Assembly: GCF_008728835.1 (NCBI RefSeq)
Contig: NZ_CP042582.1
Span: 4,943,001-5,007,000 of the forward strand
DNA from: Hypericibacter adhaerens
Lineage (GTDB): Bacteria > Pseudomonadota > Alphaproteobacteria > Dongiales > Dongiaceae
DNA length: 64,000 nt
Direction of reading: 5' to 3'
A program made the position numbers and the translations under genes. Positions 44,532 to 54,108 of the stretch are shown here, piece by piece. Numbering within the stretch: the first letter of the stretch is position 1; every line of letters begins with the position of its first letter. A model generated the notes under the pieces. That model was given only the letters and a program-made list of their open reading frames with translations, did no database searches and was not told where the DNA came from.

Positions 44532-45050
44532 TCACTGCAGCCAAGGTCGCTGGGCATTGTCGTTCACCGCCATGACCGCGACCTTGCTGGCGTGGCGCGC
44601 CGGCAGGAAGAGATCGTTGTCGGCCATCCGGGCGCTCAAGACGCGCGATGCTGACAGCAGCGCCGAGATCCGGTTCGAGCCGGTGAGCGCGAACGCGGCC
44701 GCGCGCGACCCTTCATTGTCGCCGGACTGCGCCGAGGCCAGCAGCCCCAGGATCACCATCTCGTCGCGTCCGACGCAGGGGCAGCAGGGATGATGGAAAT
44801 GGAGCACGCGCTCCGTCTGGCCATGCAGCGCCTCGACGAAGCGGACGAACTCCTGCAGGGCCGGCTCGCAATCGCGCGCGCCGAAGCGGCGCGTGAACTC
44901 GCGCACGATATAGCCCCTGAGCGAGGTGGGCGCGATCCAGCAGCGGAAGGCCCAGACCATCAGCCGCTCCGACAGCTCCAGCTCGGCCAGCAGCGCCGGA
45001 CCGCCGCCGAATTCGTCGCTGCCTGCCGGTTTCTCCACCCTTGCGCTCAT
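44532..45050 (-). CDS. Uncharacterised protein with a His/Cys-rich motif
   Basis: 172 residues, no signal peptide and no transmembrane segment. A striking potential metal site HFHHPCCPCVGRDE occupies residues 84-97, with His84, His86, His87, Cys89, Cys90, Cys92, Asp96 and Glu97. The first half is helical (LSERLMVWAFRCWIAPTSL). The family was not recognised. A Fur-like inverted repeat sits 50-65 bases upstream, so iron (or another metal) control is likely. It converges with otsA, with a 174-base gap that shows nothing else. Confidence 0.68.
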   Translation of the reverse strand: MSARVEKPAGSDEFGGGPALLAELELSERLMVWAFRCWIAPTSLRGYIVREFTRRFGARDCEPALQEFVRFVEALHGQTERVLHFHHPCCPCVGRDEMVILGLLASAQSGDNEGSRAAAFALTGSNRISALLSASRVLSARMADNDLFLPARHASKVAVMAVNDNAQRPWLQ

Positions 45051-45101
45051 GCCGTTCGGATCCCTTCTCGCTTGGCTTCGGAAGGGGAACGCTATTGCAA
45101 A

Positions 45102-45116
45102 TGCAAATGATTTGCA
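45102..45116 (-). promoter_or_regulatory. Fur-like box (7-1-7 inverted repeat)
   Basis: TGCAAAT-G-ATTTGCA, a perfect 7-1-7 inverted repeat, the geometry of Fur-family boxes, embedded in a longer repetitive TGCAAAT/TTGCA stretch (45095-45122). It lies 52-66 bases before the minus-strand start at 45050, where it would overlap a promoter. The centre is the same as in the 38564 site. Confidence 0.6.
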
Positions 45117-45183
45117 ATTGCATCACTAATCATTTGAGTAGACTTATAATTTTTAAGTCTGGAGGGCCCGAGGGCGAAGCCTC

Positions 45184-47691
45184 TCAGCCGGCGCTGCCCG
45201 GCCGCTTGGCGCGCGCGGTGGGAGGCGCCGTCAGGGGATCCTCGGGCCAGGGATGCTTGGGATAGCGGCCGCGCATCTCCGCGCGCACGGCCTTGTAGGA
45301 GCCGCGCCAGAAGCCCGGCAGATCGCGCGTGACCTGGACCGGACGCCCCGCCGGCGAGAGCAAGGCCAGCGTGATCGGCACGCGGCCTTCGACCAGGCTC
45401 GGATGCTGCGCCAGGCCGAACAGCTCCTGCAGCTTGACCGACAAGGTCGGCCCGCCATCGGCGCCATAATCGATGACGGCGTCGCGTCCGGTCGGCAGCG
45501 TCAGATGGGTCGGCGCGAAACGCTTCAGCCGGCGCTGCTGCTCGGGCGTCAGCATTCCCTCCAGCGCGTGGCTCAGCAGCGAGCCATCGATCTCATTGAG
45601 GCTGCGCTGCCCGGCGAGAAAGGGCCCGAGCCAATCCTCGAGCGTCGCCAGCAAGGTCGCGTCGCTCAGGTCGGGCCAGGCTTCCGAACCCGGGGCCGTC
45701 TCTTGCGCGCGCAGGAAGGCGACCCGCGCGCGCCATTGCTGGTGACCCTCGCTCCAGGGCAGGGCGCCGAGACCCAGCCCGCGCAGGCCTTCGATCAGGG
45801 CCTGCGCCACGCTCTCGCCGTCGGGCCGCTCGATCCGGGTTTCGCTCAGCACGATCTGTCCGAAGCGGCGCAACCGCCGCGCCTTCACGCTGCGCGTCGC
45901 GGGATCGAACTCGATCAGCTCGCGCATCTCGATATGGGCGGCGAAATCCTTCTCGATCTCGGCCTCCGCGATGGGTGCTGCGAGGACGACACGCGACGCG
46001 GCCGCCTCGCCGGCGATCTCGGCGACGGCGAGATAGGGTTCGCTCGCCAGCGAATCCGTCGCCTCGAGACGGCCGCCGCGGCCATTGGCCAGGAGATATT
46101 CGCCGCGCTTGCCGGGCCGGGCCTGCGCCACGCGGTCCGGATAGGCCAAGGCGAGCAGCGCCCCCGCGCGGGCGGGATCGCGCGGACGCTCCAGATCGAG
46201 GCGCGCCGCTTCCGGCGAGGCGAGGCGCTGCCAGCCTTCGGCGAGCCGGCGCGCGTCGCGGGCGCGCTCGCTGCGATCCCTGGCGAAGAGCGAGAGGCGG
46301 TGGCGCAGATCGCTGTCGGTGCCGCCCAGGCCGCGCTCAGTCAGGAGCAGGGCGATCTCGGCCGCGAGCGTGCCCTCCCCCTGCTCCGCCGCCGCCCGCA
46401 CCATATGCGCCAGACGCGGGGGCAGCGGCAGGCGCGCCAGCGCCTTGCCATGCGTGGTGATGCGCCCTTGGGCATCCAGCGCATCAAGACCTAAGAGCAG
46501 CTCGCGCGCCGCGGCGAAACCGGCCTTGGGCGGCGGATCGAGCCAGGCGAGATCGCCGGGATCGGCCGTGCCCCATTCCGCCAGCGTGAGCGCCAGGGCC
46601 GCGAGATCGGTCTCGAGAATCTCGGGCCGCGGGAAGGGCTCCAGCGCCCGTGTCTCGGCCTCGTCCCACAGGCGATAGCAGATGCCGGGCTCGGTGCGAC
46701 CGGCGCGGCCGCGGCGCTGGTCGGCCGCGGCGCGCGAGACCCGCACGGTGGCGAGCTCGGTCAGGCCCTTGGCCGGATCGTAGCGCGGCACGCGAGCGAG
46801 CCCCGAATCCACCACCACCCGCACGCCCTCGATGGTGAGGCTGGTTTCGGCGATCGAGGTGGCGAGCACGATCTTGCGCTTGCCGCGCGGCGCCGGGGCG
46901 ATGGCGCGGTCCTGCTCGCCGCCCTCCATCGCGCCATAGAGCGGCGCCAGGATCACGTCGGGATCCTTGAGGCGCTCCGCCAGCAGCCGCTCGACGCGCC
47001 GGATCTCGCGCGCGCCCGGCAGGAAGACGAGGATGCCGCCGCGCTCGGCATCGAGCGCCTTCAGCACCGTCTCGGCGACCTGCGGCTCGATCGGCTGGTG
47101 GCGCTCGCGGCCGCGATAGCGCGTCTCGATCTCGAACAGGCGTCCCTCGCTGCGGATCAGCGGCGCGTCTGTCTTGCCGTCGCCCAGCAGCGCCGCGACC
47201 CGCGCGCCGTCGAGCGTCGCCGACATGGCGAGGATCCTCAGATCCTCGCGCAGCAGGCGCTGCGCATCGAGCGCCAATGCCATGCCGAGATCGGCATCGA
47301 GGCTGCGCTCATGGAACTCGTCGAACAGCACGGCCGCCACGCCCTCGAGCCCGGGATCGGCCAGGATGCGCCGCGCGAACAGCCCCTCGGTCAGGAACTC
47401 GATGCGGGTGCGCGGACCCACCTGCGACTGCAGCCGCACGCGGAAGCCCACGGTCCCGCCGACCGCCTCGCCACGCTCCTGCGCAATGCGATGGGCGGCG
47501 GCGCGCGCGGCCAGCCGCCGCGGCTCCAGCACCAGGATCTTGCGGCCCTGGACCCAGGGCTCGTCGAGCAGGGCCGGCGGCACGCGCGTGGTCTTGCCGG
47601 CACCGGGCGGGGCCACCAGCACCGCGCTGGACGAGCGCGCCAGCGTCTCCTTCAGCGCCGGCAACGCGTCTTCGATCGGCAATTTGATCAT
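45184..47691 (-). CDS. hrpB: ATP-dependent helicase HrpB
   Basis: 835-residue DEAH/RHA-type helicase. Motif I VAPPGAGKTTRVPPAL, motif Ia EPRRLAARAAA, DEFH in LFDEFHERSL, SATLDG, and the motif VI region DQRRGRAGRTEPGICYRLW are complete. The C-terminal third carries the HrpB-specific domain with TLPTGRDAVIDYGADGGPTL. The RNA or DNA substrate is not established. Its start overlaps the upstream AraC gene stop by four bases. An AT-rich 7-bp stem at 45140-45160 may help terminate transcription beyond its 3' end. Confidence 0.93.
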   Translation of the reverse strand: MIKLPIEDALPALKETLARSSSAVLVAPPGAGKTTRVPPALLDEPWVQGRKILVLEPRRLAARAAAHRIAQERGEAVGGTVGFRVRLQSQVGPRTRIEFLTEGLFARRILADPGLEGVAAVLFDEFHERSLDADLGMALALDAQRLLREDLRILAMSATLDGARVAALLGDGKTDAPLIRSEGRLFEIETRYRGRERHQPIEPQVAETVLKALDAERGGILVFLPGAREIRRVERLLAERLKDPDVILAPLYGAMEGGEQDRAIAPAPRGKRKIVLATSIAETSLTIEGVRVVVDSGLARVPRYDPAKGLTELATVRVSRAAADQRRGRAGRTEPGICYRLWDEAETRALEPFPRPEILETDLAALALTLAEWGTADPGDLAWLDPPPKAGFAAARELLLGLDALDAQGRITTHGKALARLPLPPRLAHMVRAAAEQGEGTLAAEIALLLTERGLGGTDSDLRHRLSLFARDRSERARDARRLAEGWQRLASPEAARLDLERPRDPARAGALLALAYPDRVAQARPGKRGEYLLANGRGGRLEATDSLASEPYLAVAEIAGEAAASRVVLAAPIAEAEIEKDFAAHIEMRELIEFDPATRSVKARRLRRFGQIVLSETRIERPDGESVAQALIEGLRGLGLGALPWSEGHQQWRARVAFLRAQETAPGSEAWPDLSDATLLATLEDWLGPFLAGQRSLNEIDGSLLSHALEGMLTPEQQRRLKRFAPTHLTLPTGRDAVIDYGADGGPTLSVKLQELFGLAQHPSLVEGRVPITLALLSPAGRPVQVTRDLPGFWRGSYKAVRAEMRGRYPKHPWPEDPLTAPPTARAKRPGSAG

Positions 47692-48539
47692 GCGGGCGGG
47701 CTTATCCTGGTTCTGGCGCGCCCTTCGACCCGCGACGGCGGCGCATCGAAATAACGGCTTGGCGTCACGCCGAGCGCGCGCCGGAACATGGCGGTGAAAG
47801 CGCTGGGACTCTCATAGCCAAGGTCGAGGGCCACATGCGTCACCGGCTCGCCGGCACCGAGCCGCGCCAGCGCCTCGATCAACCGCGCCTGCTGGCGCCA
47901 GGCGCCAAAGCTCATCCCGGTCTCGCGCCGGAAGAGACGCGCAAGCGTCCGGCCGCTGGCACCGATGTCGCGGCCCCATTCTTCGATGCCGCGCCGGTCG
48001 CCCGGATCGCGCAAGAGCGCCCGGCAGAGCTGCACCAGGCGCCGTTCGCCCGGCGTCGGCAGATGCAGCGGCAGGCTCGGCAGGGTGCGAATCTCGTCGA
48101 GGATGACCCTCATCAGCCGCCCTTGCGGACCCTCGATCTCGTAGAGCGTCGGCAGTTCCATCGCGCGCAAGATCAGCTCGCGCAGCAGCGGCGAGACCGA
48201 CAGCACGCAGCATCGCGAGGGCATTCGCCGGGCTTTCTCGCCGTCGATATAGAGCGTGCGCATCGAGACCGCGCTCGACATCCGGATCGAATGGTCGGTG
48301 CCGGGTGGGACCCAGACGGCGCGCTGCGGCGGCACGAGCCAGGAGCCGTCCGGCGTCGTCACCCGCATCATCCCTTCGGCGGCGTAGACAAGTTGCGCCC
48401 GGCGGTGCCGATGGGCCGGCAGCGCCTCGCCCGGCCGATAGGAGGCTTGCCACGCGACCACGGCGCGGGGCAATGCCGCCAAGCTCTCGGGGTCGGCCAG
48501 CAGCCCGCGTTTTGGCTGATTCTCGACGATTTTTGACAT
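47688..48539 (-). CDS. AraC-family transcriptional regulator
   Basis: 283 residues. An N-terminal cupin sensing domain (RPGEALPAHRHRRAQLVYAAEGM, WVPPGTDHSIRM) is followed by the AraC double HTH (WGRDIGASGRTLARLFRRETGMSFGAWRQ, then VALDLGYESPSAFTAMFRRALG). It is divergent from an MFS exporter with fewer than 90 bases between, and the stop overlaps hrpB by four bases. Control of the divergent exporter is likely. Confidence 0.9.
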   Translation of the reverse strand: MSKIVENQPKRGLLADPESLAALPRAVVAWQASYRPGEALPAHRHRRAQLVYAAEGMMRVTTPDGSWLVPPQRAVWVPPGTDHSIRMSSAVSMRTLYIDGEKARRMPSRCCVLSVSPLLRELILRAMELPTLYEIEGPQGRLMRVILDEIRTLPSLPLHLPTPGERRLVQLCRALLRDPGDRRGIEEWGRDIGASGRTLARLFRRETGMSFGAWRQQARLIEALARLGAGEPVTHVALDLGYESPSAFTAMFRRALGVTPSRYFDAPPSRVEGRARTRISPPA

Positions 48540-48625
48540 GATCGCGAAAGTAGGACAGATGCCTCGCTCCTACAATGCCGCCCTTCGGTCGATCTCTTGA
48601 CGAACCCGGGCCGGGATTCAGATTC

Positions 48626-49795
48626 ATGCGCCGCTACGACCCCACCGTCGCCTGCCTCAATACCGGTCATGTGCTGGTGCATCTCGCCATGCTGATCTTT
48701 CCGACCGCGGTGCTGGCGTTGGAGCCCGCCTGGCATATCCCCTATGGCCAGTTGCTAAGTCTCTCCCTGGGCGGGCTCGTCGCCTATGGTGCCGGCTCGC
48801 TGCCGGCCGGTTGGCTCGGCGATCGCTGGAGCCGGCACCACATGATGACGATCTTCTTCTTCGGCCTCGGTTTCGCCTTGATCGCGACCGGGCTGGTGCA
48901 GGGGCCAATCGGCATGGCGATCGGGCTCACCCTGATCGGCCTCTTCGCCTCGATCTACCACCCGGTCGGCATCGCCATGCTGGTGGAGAACCGCGGTAAA
49001 GTGGGCCGGGCGCTGGGAGTGAACGGTGTCTTTGGCAATGCCGGGATCGCCGGCGCGGCGCTGATCACGGGAGCCCTCGCCCAGGCGATCGGTTGGCGGG
49101 CCGCCTTCATCCTGCCCGGCGCTCTGTCGATCCTGGCCGGCATCGCGTTCCTGCTATGGGTCCGACCGACCCCGGCCCGAGCCGTCGAACGGCCGCGAGC
49201 GGCGCCGGTACCGGCGCGCGCCTTGATGTGGCGGATCGGCTTCGTGCTGCTGCTGTCCACCGTCTGCGACAGCATCGTCTTCAACGCCACCACCATCGCC
49301 ATGCCCAAGGTCTTCGCCGAGCATCTGGCCGGCTGGACACACTCGACGCTCGAGGTCGGCGCCTTGCTGTCATTCGTCTATCTGGTGGCGGCGATGGCGC
49401 AGCTCCTGGTCGGGCATCTGATCGACCGCGTCAGCCTCAGGGGACTCTTCGTGCCGATCGCGGCCCTTCAGGTGCCGTTCCTGATCGCGGCAAGTTGGGC
49501 CGAAGGCCAGATCATCATTCCGGTCGCGCTGGCACTGATGTTCCTGATGTTCGGCCTCATTCCCATCGGCGACGCGATGGTGGCACAGCATGTCGAGGAA
49601 TCCTGGCGCTCGCGCGTCTATGCCGTGAGCTATGTGACTTCGTTCGGCGCCGGGCCCTTGGCGATTCCGCTGATCGCGGCGCTCCACGTCGAGAGCGGCG
49701 GGTTTTCCGCCCTCTTCCTCGCCCTGGCCGCGATCAGCATCGGCACGGTGGCCGCAGCCGTCCTCTTCCCGCATCGCGCGCTGGCGCGGGCGTGA
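48626..49795 (+). CDS. MFS transporter, fosmidomycin-resistance (Fsr)-like
   Basis: 389-residue 12-helix major-facilitator protein. MFS motif A is in AGWLGDRWSRHHMMTIFFF, and the stretches FASIYHPVGIAMLVENRGKVGRALGVNGVFGNAGIAG are typical of the Fsr/FosmidomycinR group. The start at 48626 (MRRYDPTVACLNTGH) gives the family N-terminus; an in-frame start at 48575 adds 17 residues. It is divergent from an AraC regulator. Confidence 0.87.
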   Translation: MRRYDPTVACLNTGHVLVHLAMLIFPTAVLALEPAWHIPYGQLLSLSLGGLVAYGAGSLPAGWLGDRWSRHHMMTIFFFGLGFALIATGLVQGPIGMAIGLTLIGLFASIYHPVGIAMLVENRGKVGRALGVNGVFGNAGIAGAALITGALAQAIGWRAAFILPGALSILAGIAFLLWVRPTPARAVERPRAAPVPARALMWRIGFVLLLSTVCDSIVFNATTIAMPKVFAEHLAGWTHSTLEVGALLSFVYLVAAMAQLLVGHLIDRVSLRGLFVPIAALQVPFLIAASWAEGQIIIPVALALMFLMFGLIPIGDAMVAQHVEESWRSRVYAVSYVTSFGAGPLAIPLIAALHVESGGFSALFLALAAISIGTVAAAVLFPHRALARA

Positions 49796-49926
49796 GCCGG
49801 CAACCCGTTCCCCCTCCCGCCCCGATCCTTCGCCGGCCTGAAGGGCAAGGGTCAAGCCAGGCTGTGTGCTTGTTATCGCAAGGACGGGCATGCGAATTTG
49901 ACGCGTGCCGCTGCGAGAGGGGACCC

Positions 49927-50577
49927 ATGCCGAGCATCCCGGACGATGTCTTTACCGAACCCGATGTCTCGCCGGATACGCTGGCCAATCTGGGCCCGCT
50001 GCGCCGCCTGGCCGGCATATGGGAGTCCGATCAGGGGGTGGACATCAACCCGAAGGCGGACGGCCCCGAGCGGCGCCTGTTCCGGGAGCATATCCGGATG
50101 GAGCCGATCGATGCGCAGACCAACGGTCCCCAGCTCCTCTATGGGCTGCGCTATCACATCCATATCAACACGCCGGAAGAGGCCATCACCTTTCATGACC
50201 AGGTCGGCTATTGGCTCTGGGAACCAGCCACGGGGCTGATCATGCAGACGATCGCCATCCCTCGCGGACAGGTGGTGCTGGCGGGCGGAACCGCGAAGCC
50301 GGACGACGAACGCATTTCGGTGGAGGCGCGGCGCGGCGATACCCGTTTCGGCATTTGCTCGACCACCTTCCTCGATGAGGCGTTCCGCACCGACTATTAC
50401 CGCATCGACATCACCTTCAACGGTGACGACAGCTGGACCTATGTGACGCGCACCGATCTGGCGGTCCGGGGCGCCACGCCGCCGTTTGACCACCGCGACA
50501 CCAACACCTTGAAGCGAATCGCGGCGCCGACACCGAACCCGCTCATCGGTCTGCTGAAGCGCGGCCAGGCGGGTTAG
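49927..50577 (+). CDS. Nitrobindin/FABP-like beta-barrel protein (DUF1794)
   Basis: 216-residue predicted beta-barrel. The opening LRRLAGIWESDQGVDINPK resembles the Gly-x-Trp start of heme-binding nitrobindins, and repeated strands such as LLYGLRYHIHIN, YWLWEPATGLIMQTIAIPRGQ and SWTYVTRTDLAV fit a ten-stranded barrel. Nitrobindins bind heme and react with peroxynitrite. A heme-ligand His is not obvious by reading, so heme binding is uncertain. It stands alone in an intergenic setting. Confidence 0.72.
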   Translation: MPSIPDDVFTEPDVSPDTLANLGPLRRLAGIWESDQGVDINPKADGPERRLFREHIRMEPIDAQTNGPQLLYGLRYHIHINTPEEAITFHDQVGYWLWEPATGLIMQTIAIPRGQVVLAGGTAKPDDERISVEARRGDTRFGICSTTFLDEAFRTDYYRIDITFNGDDSWTYVTRTDLAVRGATPPFDHRDTNTLKRIAAPTPNPLIGLLKRGQAG

Positions 50578-50649
50578 CCGGCCGTCATCGGCGCGGAGCC
50601 GAGCGGCCTCGGCCTTCCGCGCGGGCGTGAGCGTGGTGTCCTTCTCGTT

Positions 50650-50731
50650 GTCATCCTCGGACCGGCCGCAGGCCGGATCCGGGGATCCAGTCCCGACGGC
50701 CCTGGATCGCCGGATCAAGTCCGGCGATGAC
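50650..50731. repeat. Hairpin doublet with REPIN-like ends, family 3
   Basis: Layout GTCATC, hairpin (CCGGCC-GCA-GGCCGG), GGATCCA, 13 bases, TGGATC, hairpin (CGCCGGA-TCAAG-TCCGGCG), GATGAC. The outer and inner ends equal those of the REPINs at 24.7 kb, but both hairpins differ. It occupies the gap 50578-50921, which has no other visible feature. Confidence 0.75.
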
Positions 50732-50921
50732 AAAGAGGGGCGGGGTGGCATTTGCCTTGCCGATCCGTCATCCTGCTTCCCATGGATGGCAGCCATGGCA
50801 AATTGGCTCGCCTGGAGGGCGGGCGGCGACCTATCTTGAAAACAGGGACGATCGTCCCGCGCCCCTTCGCTCGCGCCCTCGCGGCGCGGCCCTGTTCCCC
50901 TCTCGAGCTGAATTCCGGTTC

Positions 50922-52358
50922 ATGATCCGCGTCCGGCCCTCCTCGCCCATGACCACGCCGCTGATCGTGGCCTGCGCGCTCTTCATGGAGAATCTCGATT
51001 CGACGGTGGTCTCGACCGCGCTGCCGACCATCGCCAAGGCCTTCAACGAGAATCCGGTCCACCTCAACCTCGCCATCACCTCCTACCTCCTGAGCCTGGC
51101 GGTCTTCATCCCGATCAGCGGCTGGGTCGCCGACCGCTACGGCGCGCGCCACGTGTTCCGCATCGCGATCGTCATCTTCACCGCCGCCTCGATCCTCTGC
51201 GGCCTCAGCAACTCGCTGCTCGATTTCGTCGCGGCGCGAATCCTGCAGGGCATCGGCGGCGCCATGATGGTGCCGGTCGGCCGGCTCGTGGTGCTGCGCT
51301 CCGTCGCCAAGAACCAGCTCGTCAACGCCATGGCCTATCTGACCGTGCCGGCGCTGCTGGGACCCGTCATCGGCCCGCCGGTGGGCGGCTTCATCGTCAC
51401 CTATTTCTCCTGGCGCTGGATCTTCTGGCTCAACCTGCCGATCGGCCTGCTCGGCATCCTGCTGGCCACGCTCTTCATCGCCGACGCGCGCGAGCCCAAG
51501 ACGCCGCCGCTCGACCTCACGGGTTTCATCCTCAGCGGCGTCGGCCTGTCGGGCCTGGTCTTCGCCTTCGAGACCATGGGTCGCGGCATCCTGCCGAACG
51601 CGGTCGTCATCGCGCTGCTGGTCGCCGGTCTCGTCGCCATCACGCTCTATGTGCGCCACGCCCACCGCGTGGCCCATCCGGTGATCGACCTGACGCTGCT
51701 GCGGATTCCGACCTTCCGCACCAACATCTGGGGCGGCACGCTGTTCCGCATCGGGATCGGGTCGCTGCCCTTCCTCATGCCGCTGCTGCTGCAGATCGGA
51801 TTCGGCCTCTCGGCGCTCAATTCGGGCCTGCTGACCTTCGCCGCCGCCGCGGGTGCCATGTTCATGAAGCTCACGGCGGGACCGATCCTGCGCCGCTTCG
51901 GCTTCAAGCGCACCATGATCGCCAATGCGATCATCAGCGGCGTCTTCCTGGCGAGCTACTCCTTCTTCCAGCTCGGCACGCCCGGCTGGGTGATCCTGGC
52001 GCTGCTGCTGGCCGGCGGCTTCTTCCGCTCGCTCCAGTTCACGGCGCTCAACACCATCGCCTATGCCGACATGCCGGCCGAGAAGATGAGCCTCGCCACC
52101 AGCTTCGCCAGCATGGCCCAGCAGCTCTCCATGAGCCTCGGCGTGGGCGTCGGCGCGCTCGCGCTCCATGTCTCCGTGACGATGCATGGCGGCACGCTCA
52201 ATGTCGGCGACTTCACCTTCGCCTTCTATGTGGTGGCGATCTGCTCCGCCGCCTCGGCCCTCACCTTCATCCCGCTTCCCACCAATGCCGGCGACGAGGT
52301 CAGCGGCCATATCGAGCGGCGCCAGCCCCGACCGGCGCTCGCGCCCAAGGATTCCTGA
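50922..52358 (+). CDS. MFS transporter, DHA2/EmrB type
   Basis: 478-residue 14-helix drug:H+ antiporter. Motif ENLDSTVVSTALPTIAKAF, motif A AGWVADRYGARHVFRIA-like VADRYGARHVFRI, and GGAMMVPVGRLVVLRSV are characteristic. The start at 50922 follows TTCCGGTTC; an open frame of 65 codons upstream is not family sequence. It lies 97 bases upstream of the malonyl-CoA synthetase gene and could be part of that unit, though drug or metabolite efflux fits the family better than malonate uptake. Confidence 0.88.
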   Translation: MIRVRPSSPMTTPLIVACALFMENLDSTVVSTALPTIAKAFNENPVHLNLAITSYLLSLAVFIPISGWVADRYGARHVFRIAIVIFTAASILCGLSNSLLDFVAARILQGIGGAMMVPVGRLVVLRSVAKNQLVNAMAYLTVPALLGPVIGPPVGGFIVTYFSWRWIFWLNLPIGLLGILLATLFIADAREPKTPPLDLTGFILSGVGLSGLVFAFETMGRGILPNAVVIALLVAGLVAITLYVRHAHRVAHPVIDLTLLRIPTFRTNIWGGTLFRIGIGSLPFLMPLLLQIGFGLSALNSGLLTFAAAAGAMFMKLTAGPILRRFGFKRTMIANAIISGVFLASYSFFQLGTPGWVILALLLAGGFFRSLQFTALNTIAYADMPAEKMSLATSFASMAQQLSMSLGVGVGALALHVSVTMHGGTLNVGDFTFAFYVVAICSAASALTFIPLPTNAGDEVSGHIERRQPRPALAPKDS

Positions 52359-52455
52359 GCAATAGCAAGGCGAAACCGGTGCAGGGCTTGTGCCGGAGGG
52401 CAATCCTCCGCGACAATCGCCGTCCGATCCCACAACAGCCCGGCGCTTCCGACTG

Positions 52456-53985
52456 ATGTCGTCAAACCGTAACCTCTTCGCCATCCTCGCACGCAATTTC
52501 CCGAAGGACCCGGGGGCGCCGCTGCTGGAGACCGCCAACGGCGCGGTGCGCAGCTATCACGAGATGCTGGAGCTCAGCGCCCGCATCGGCCGCACCCTCC
52601 TCGCCGCCAGCGCCAAACCCGGCGAGCGCCTCATGGTCCAGGTCGAGAAGACGCCCGAGGCCATCGCGCTCTATCTCGCGGCCCTGCGCATCGGCGCCAT
52701 CTACCTGCCGCTCAACACCGGCTACCGGCGCGACGAGGTCGAGTATTTCCTGACCGACGCCGCGCCCAAGGTCGTGGTGGTGACCCCGGGCTCGCCGCTC
52801 GCCGACGAATCGCTGATCAAGGATCACGGCGCGCGCATGCTCACCCTCGATGCCGAGGGGCGCGGCAGCCTGATCGACGCGGCCCAGCGCCAGCCGGCCG
52901 AGATCGAGGATTTCGAGTGCGACGACGCGACCATCGCGGCGATCCTCTATACCAGCGGCACCACGGGCAAGCCCAAGGGCGCCATGCTGAGCCATGGCAA
53001 CCTCTCCTCGAACGCCGCGGCGCTGCACGAGATCTGGCGCTTCGAGCCGCGCGACCGGCTGCTCCACGCGCTGCCGATCTTCCACACCCACGGGCTCTTC
53101 GTCGCGCTCAACACCACGCTCCTCAACGGCACCAGCATGGTCTTCCTGAAGCACTTCGACGCGGCCGAGGTGATCCGGCTGCTACCGCGCGTCACCGTCA
53201 TGATGGGCGTGCCGACCTTCTATACGCGCCTCCTCGCGAGCCCCGAGTTCGGCCGCGATTGCTGCCGCGACATGCGGCTTTTCATCTCCGGCTCGGCGCC
53301 GCTGACGGTCGAGACCTTCAACGCCTTCAAGGAACGCACCGGCCACACCATCCTCGAGCGCTACGGGATGACCGAGGCCAACATGATCACCTCCAACCCC
53401 TACCAGCGCGACCGCGTCGCCGGCAGCGTCGGCTTCCCGCTGCCGGGCGTGAGCTTGCGGATTGCCGACGACCAGGGCAAACCTCTGAAGCAAGGCGAGG
53501 TCGGCGGCATCGAGGTCAAGGGCCCCAACATCTTCCAGGGCTACTGGCGCAATCCGGAGAAGACCAAATCCGAGTTCCGCGCGGACGGCTTCTTCATCAC
53601 CGGCGATGTCGGCCGCATCGACGAGCGCGGCTATGTCCATATCGTCGGCCGCTCCAAGGACCTGATCATCTCGGGCGGCTTCAACGTCTATCCCAAGGAA
53701 GTGGAGAGCGTGATCGACACGCTGCCGGGCGTGGCGGAATCGGCGGTGATCGGCGTGCCCCACGCCGATTTCGGCGAAGGGGTCGTGGCCGTGGTGGTCG
53801 GCAAGCCCGGCGCCCAGCTCGCCGAGAAGCAGATCGCCGAGGCGACGCGCGATCATCTGGCCGCCTACAAGGCGCCCAAGGCCGTGTTCCTGGTCGAGCA
53901 GCTGCCGCGCAACGCCATGGGCAAGGTGGAGAAGGCGAAGCTGCGGGAGACCTACAAGGCAACTTTCGCCGCTCCGCGGCGCTGA
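52456..53985 (+). CDS. matB: Malonyl-CoA synthetase
   Basis: 509-residue acyl-adenylate-forming ligase of the MatB size (about 504). The AMP P-loop is YTSGTTGKPKG (165-175), followed by ERYGMTEANMITSNP, TGDVGRIDERGYVHIVGRSKDLIISGG and the late Lys in RNAMGKVEKAKLRE. It converts malonate, ATP and CoA to malonyl-CoA. The assignment to malonate rests on size, the ERYGMTE-type pocket and the next gene being a malonyl-CoA decarboxylase. Confidence 0.87.
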   Translation: MSSNRNLFAILARNFPKDPGAPLLETANGAVRSYHEMLELSARIGRTLLAASAKPGERLMVQVEKTPEAIALYLAALRIGAIYLPLNTGYRRDEVEYFLTDAAPKVVVVTPGSPLADESLIKDHGARMLTLDAEGRGSLIDAAQRQPAEIEDFECDDATIAAILYTSGTTGKPKGAMLSHGNLSSNAAALHEIWRFEPRDRLLHALPIFHTHGLFVALNTTLLNGTSMVFLKHFDAAEVIRLLPRVTVMMGVPTFYTRLLASPEFGRDCCRDMRLFISGSAPLTVETFNAFKERTGHTILERYGMTEANMITSNPYQRDRVAGSVGFPLPGVSLRIADDQGKPLKQGEVGGIEVKGPNIFQGYWRNPEKTKSEFRADGFFITGDVGRIDERGYVHIVGRSKDLIISGGFNVYPKEVESVIDTLPGVAESAVIGVPHADFGEGVVAVVVGKPGAQLAEKQIAEATRDHLAAYKAPKAVFLVEQLPRNAMGKVEKAKLRETYKATFAAPRR

Positions 53986-54108
53986 GCGCTGCCATCATTT
54001 TGCCCCGCATTCCGGGGTAGAGAACGGATCACGCCCCGTTATCCTGGCGTGGGAACCGGCCCTGCCGGCGGGCCTTGACAGTGGCGCCGGCGCGGAGAAG
54101 CGATCGTC

